A stretch of DNA of 64,000 nucleotides from NCBI GenBank assembly GCA_949825045.1, contig OX463812.1, forward strand, positions 3,580,661 through 3,644,660, read 5' to 3'. Each line of letters starts with the position of its first letter. Within the stretch, counting starts at the first letter, position 1. This document shows, one piece after another, positions 63,471 through 64,000 of the stretch. Below the pieces are notes generated by a model. The model saw nothing but the letters and a program-made list of their open reading frames with translations. It made no database searches and was not told the origin of the DNA. The position numbers were made by a program, and so were the translations under genes. Origin of the DNA: Argyresthia goedartella. Its lineage: Eukaryota; Arthropoda; Insecta; Lepidoptera; Argyresthiidae.

Positions 63471-64000
63471 CCAAGCTATCTTAATACTTGATAATCAAGT
63501 TACTTGATTATTATTAAATAAGACGACTTAACAAAGTTCACTTAGTTGTTTTTAACCACCAGCTTTGCAGGTCCTGTACGAAGCAAGTTACGTGGTTAAA
63601 AACAACCAAAATTTAATTAATATTAATTAACTCGTTTTCTCCGTGTTGTTTTAACATCACCCGCGATATAACAAACCATCATATGATTCAAATATGATCG
63701 TGTATTTTGAGACCTTAACACTTGTTTGTGATGGTGCAATTGTTTTAATATGGTTTTCGCAATTTTATTTGTTCGGTTCGAATCATTTTTCTGACATAAT
63801 ATAACTCTCTTTTTGTTTTTGTTTTATTATTTTTAGTCGTCAACTTTTATTTTACGATTTACGAAACCCTTCGTGTGCGAGTCCAACCTGTACTTGCCGC
63901 CCGAATTAGGATTTATACACGACACTAAAGCGAAAAAAAAAGTATCTTGTTTTAGAGCCTGCAAGTGAGCAATGGATGGACGGGTGAGCTTTTGAGGGCC
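63471..64000. other. No gene recognised; repeat end
   Basis: ACGAAACCCTTCGTGTGCGA followed by GTCCAACCTGTACTTGCCG at about 63860 is a degenerate end of the abundant GACTCGCACTTGGC family. No open frame or RNA gene was recognised. Confidence 0.4.

Overview
The window is eukaryotic, insect, and most probably lepidopteran (moth or butterfly) nuclear DNA. It is AT-rich and has no operons. It is packed with element types typical of that order: CR1-like LINEs with (TTGACT)n or (TTTGATT)n tails, Mag-lineage Ty3/gypsy elements with very short LTRs, a Helitron, tRNA-derived SINEs, and several copies of a repeat that ends in a segment containing GACTCGCACTTGGC. Only one convincing multi-exon host gene is visible, at the right end. 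A possible terminal exon of a second gene lies near 23.4 kb. Everything else that codes is transposon-derived.

Layout. 0-5.7 kb: a 131-bp tandem repeat, a mariner-type MITE, an inverted-repeat element with a CA microsatellite, a SINE and broken LINE fragments. 5.8-21.2 kb: two copies of one LINE family lie head to head. The minus-strand copy is split by a Mag-like gypsy element (108-bp LTRs, 5-bp ATATG target duplication), and that element is itself split by a second, different CR1-like LINE. The plus-strand LINE keeps an open ORF2 of 954 codons. 21.3-28.9 kb: LINE fragments, SINEs, a gypsy integrase remnant, a possible host terminal exon and inverted repeats. 28.95-34.75 kb: a satellite array with a dimeric monomer of about 228 bp.

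35.1-55.3 kb: a very large diverged palindrome, with arms of about 2.5-3 kb once later insertions are removed. The two arms act as each other's empty site. A Helitron (35731-41218) and a 2.2-kb LTR-like insertion (43468-45698) sit in the left arm only, together with a 545-bp copy of the GACTCGCACTTGGC repeat. A gypsy element with an open gag-pol and identical 75-bp LTRs (48314-53100) sits in the right arm only. The centre holds a 489-bp direct duplication carrying CpG-rich palindromic blocks.

55.3-64 kb: interspersed repeats, then a SAM-domain gene on the plus strand (57837-61328, at least five exons, poly(A) signal near 61355). The window closes with two 44-46-bp minisatellite arrays in inverted orientation around a small palindrome.

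The order of insertion can be read from the nesting: LINE, then gypsy, then a second LINE in the left block; palindrome first, then Helitron, LTR insertion and gypsy in the right block. The identical LTRs mark the gypsy element at 48-53 kb as the youngest datable insertion.
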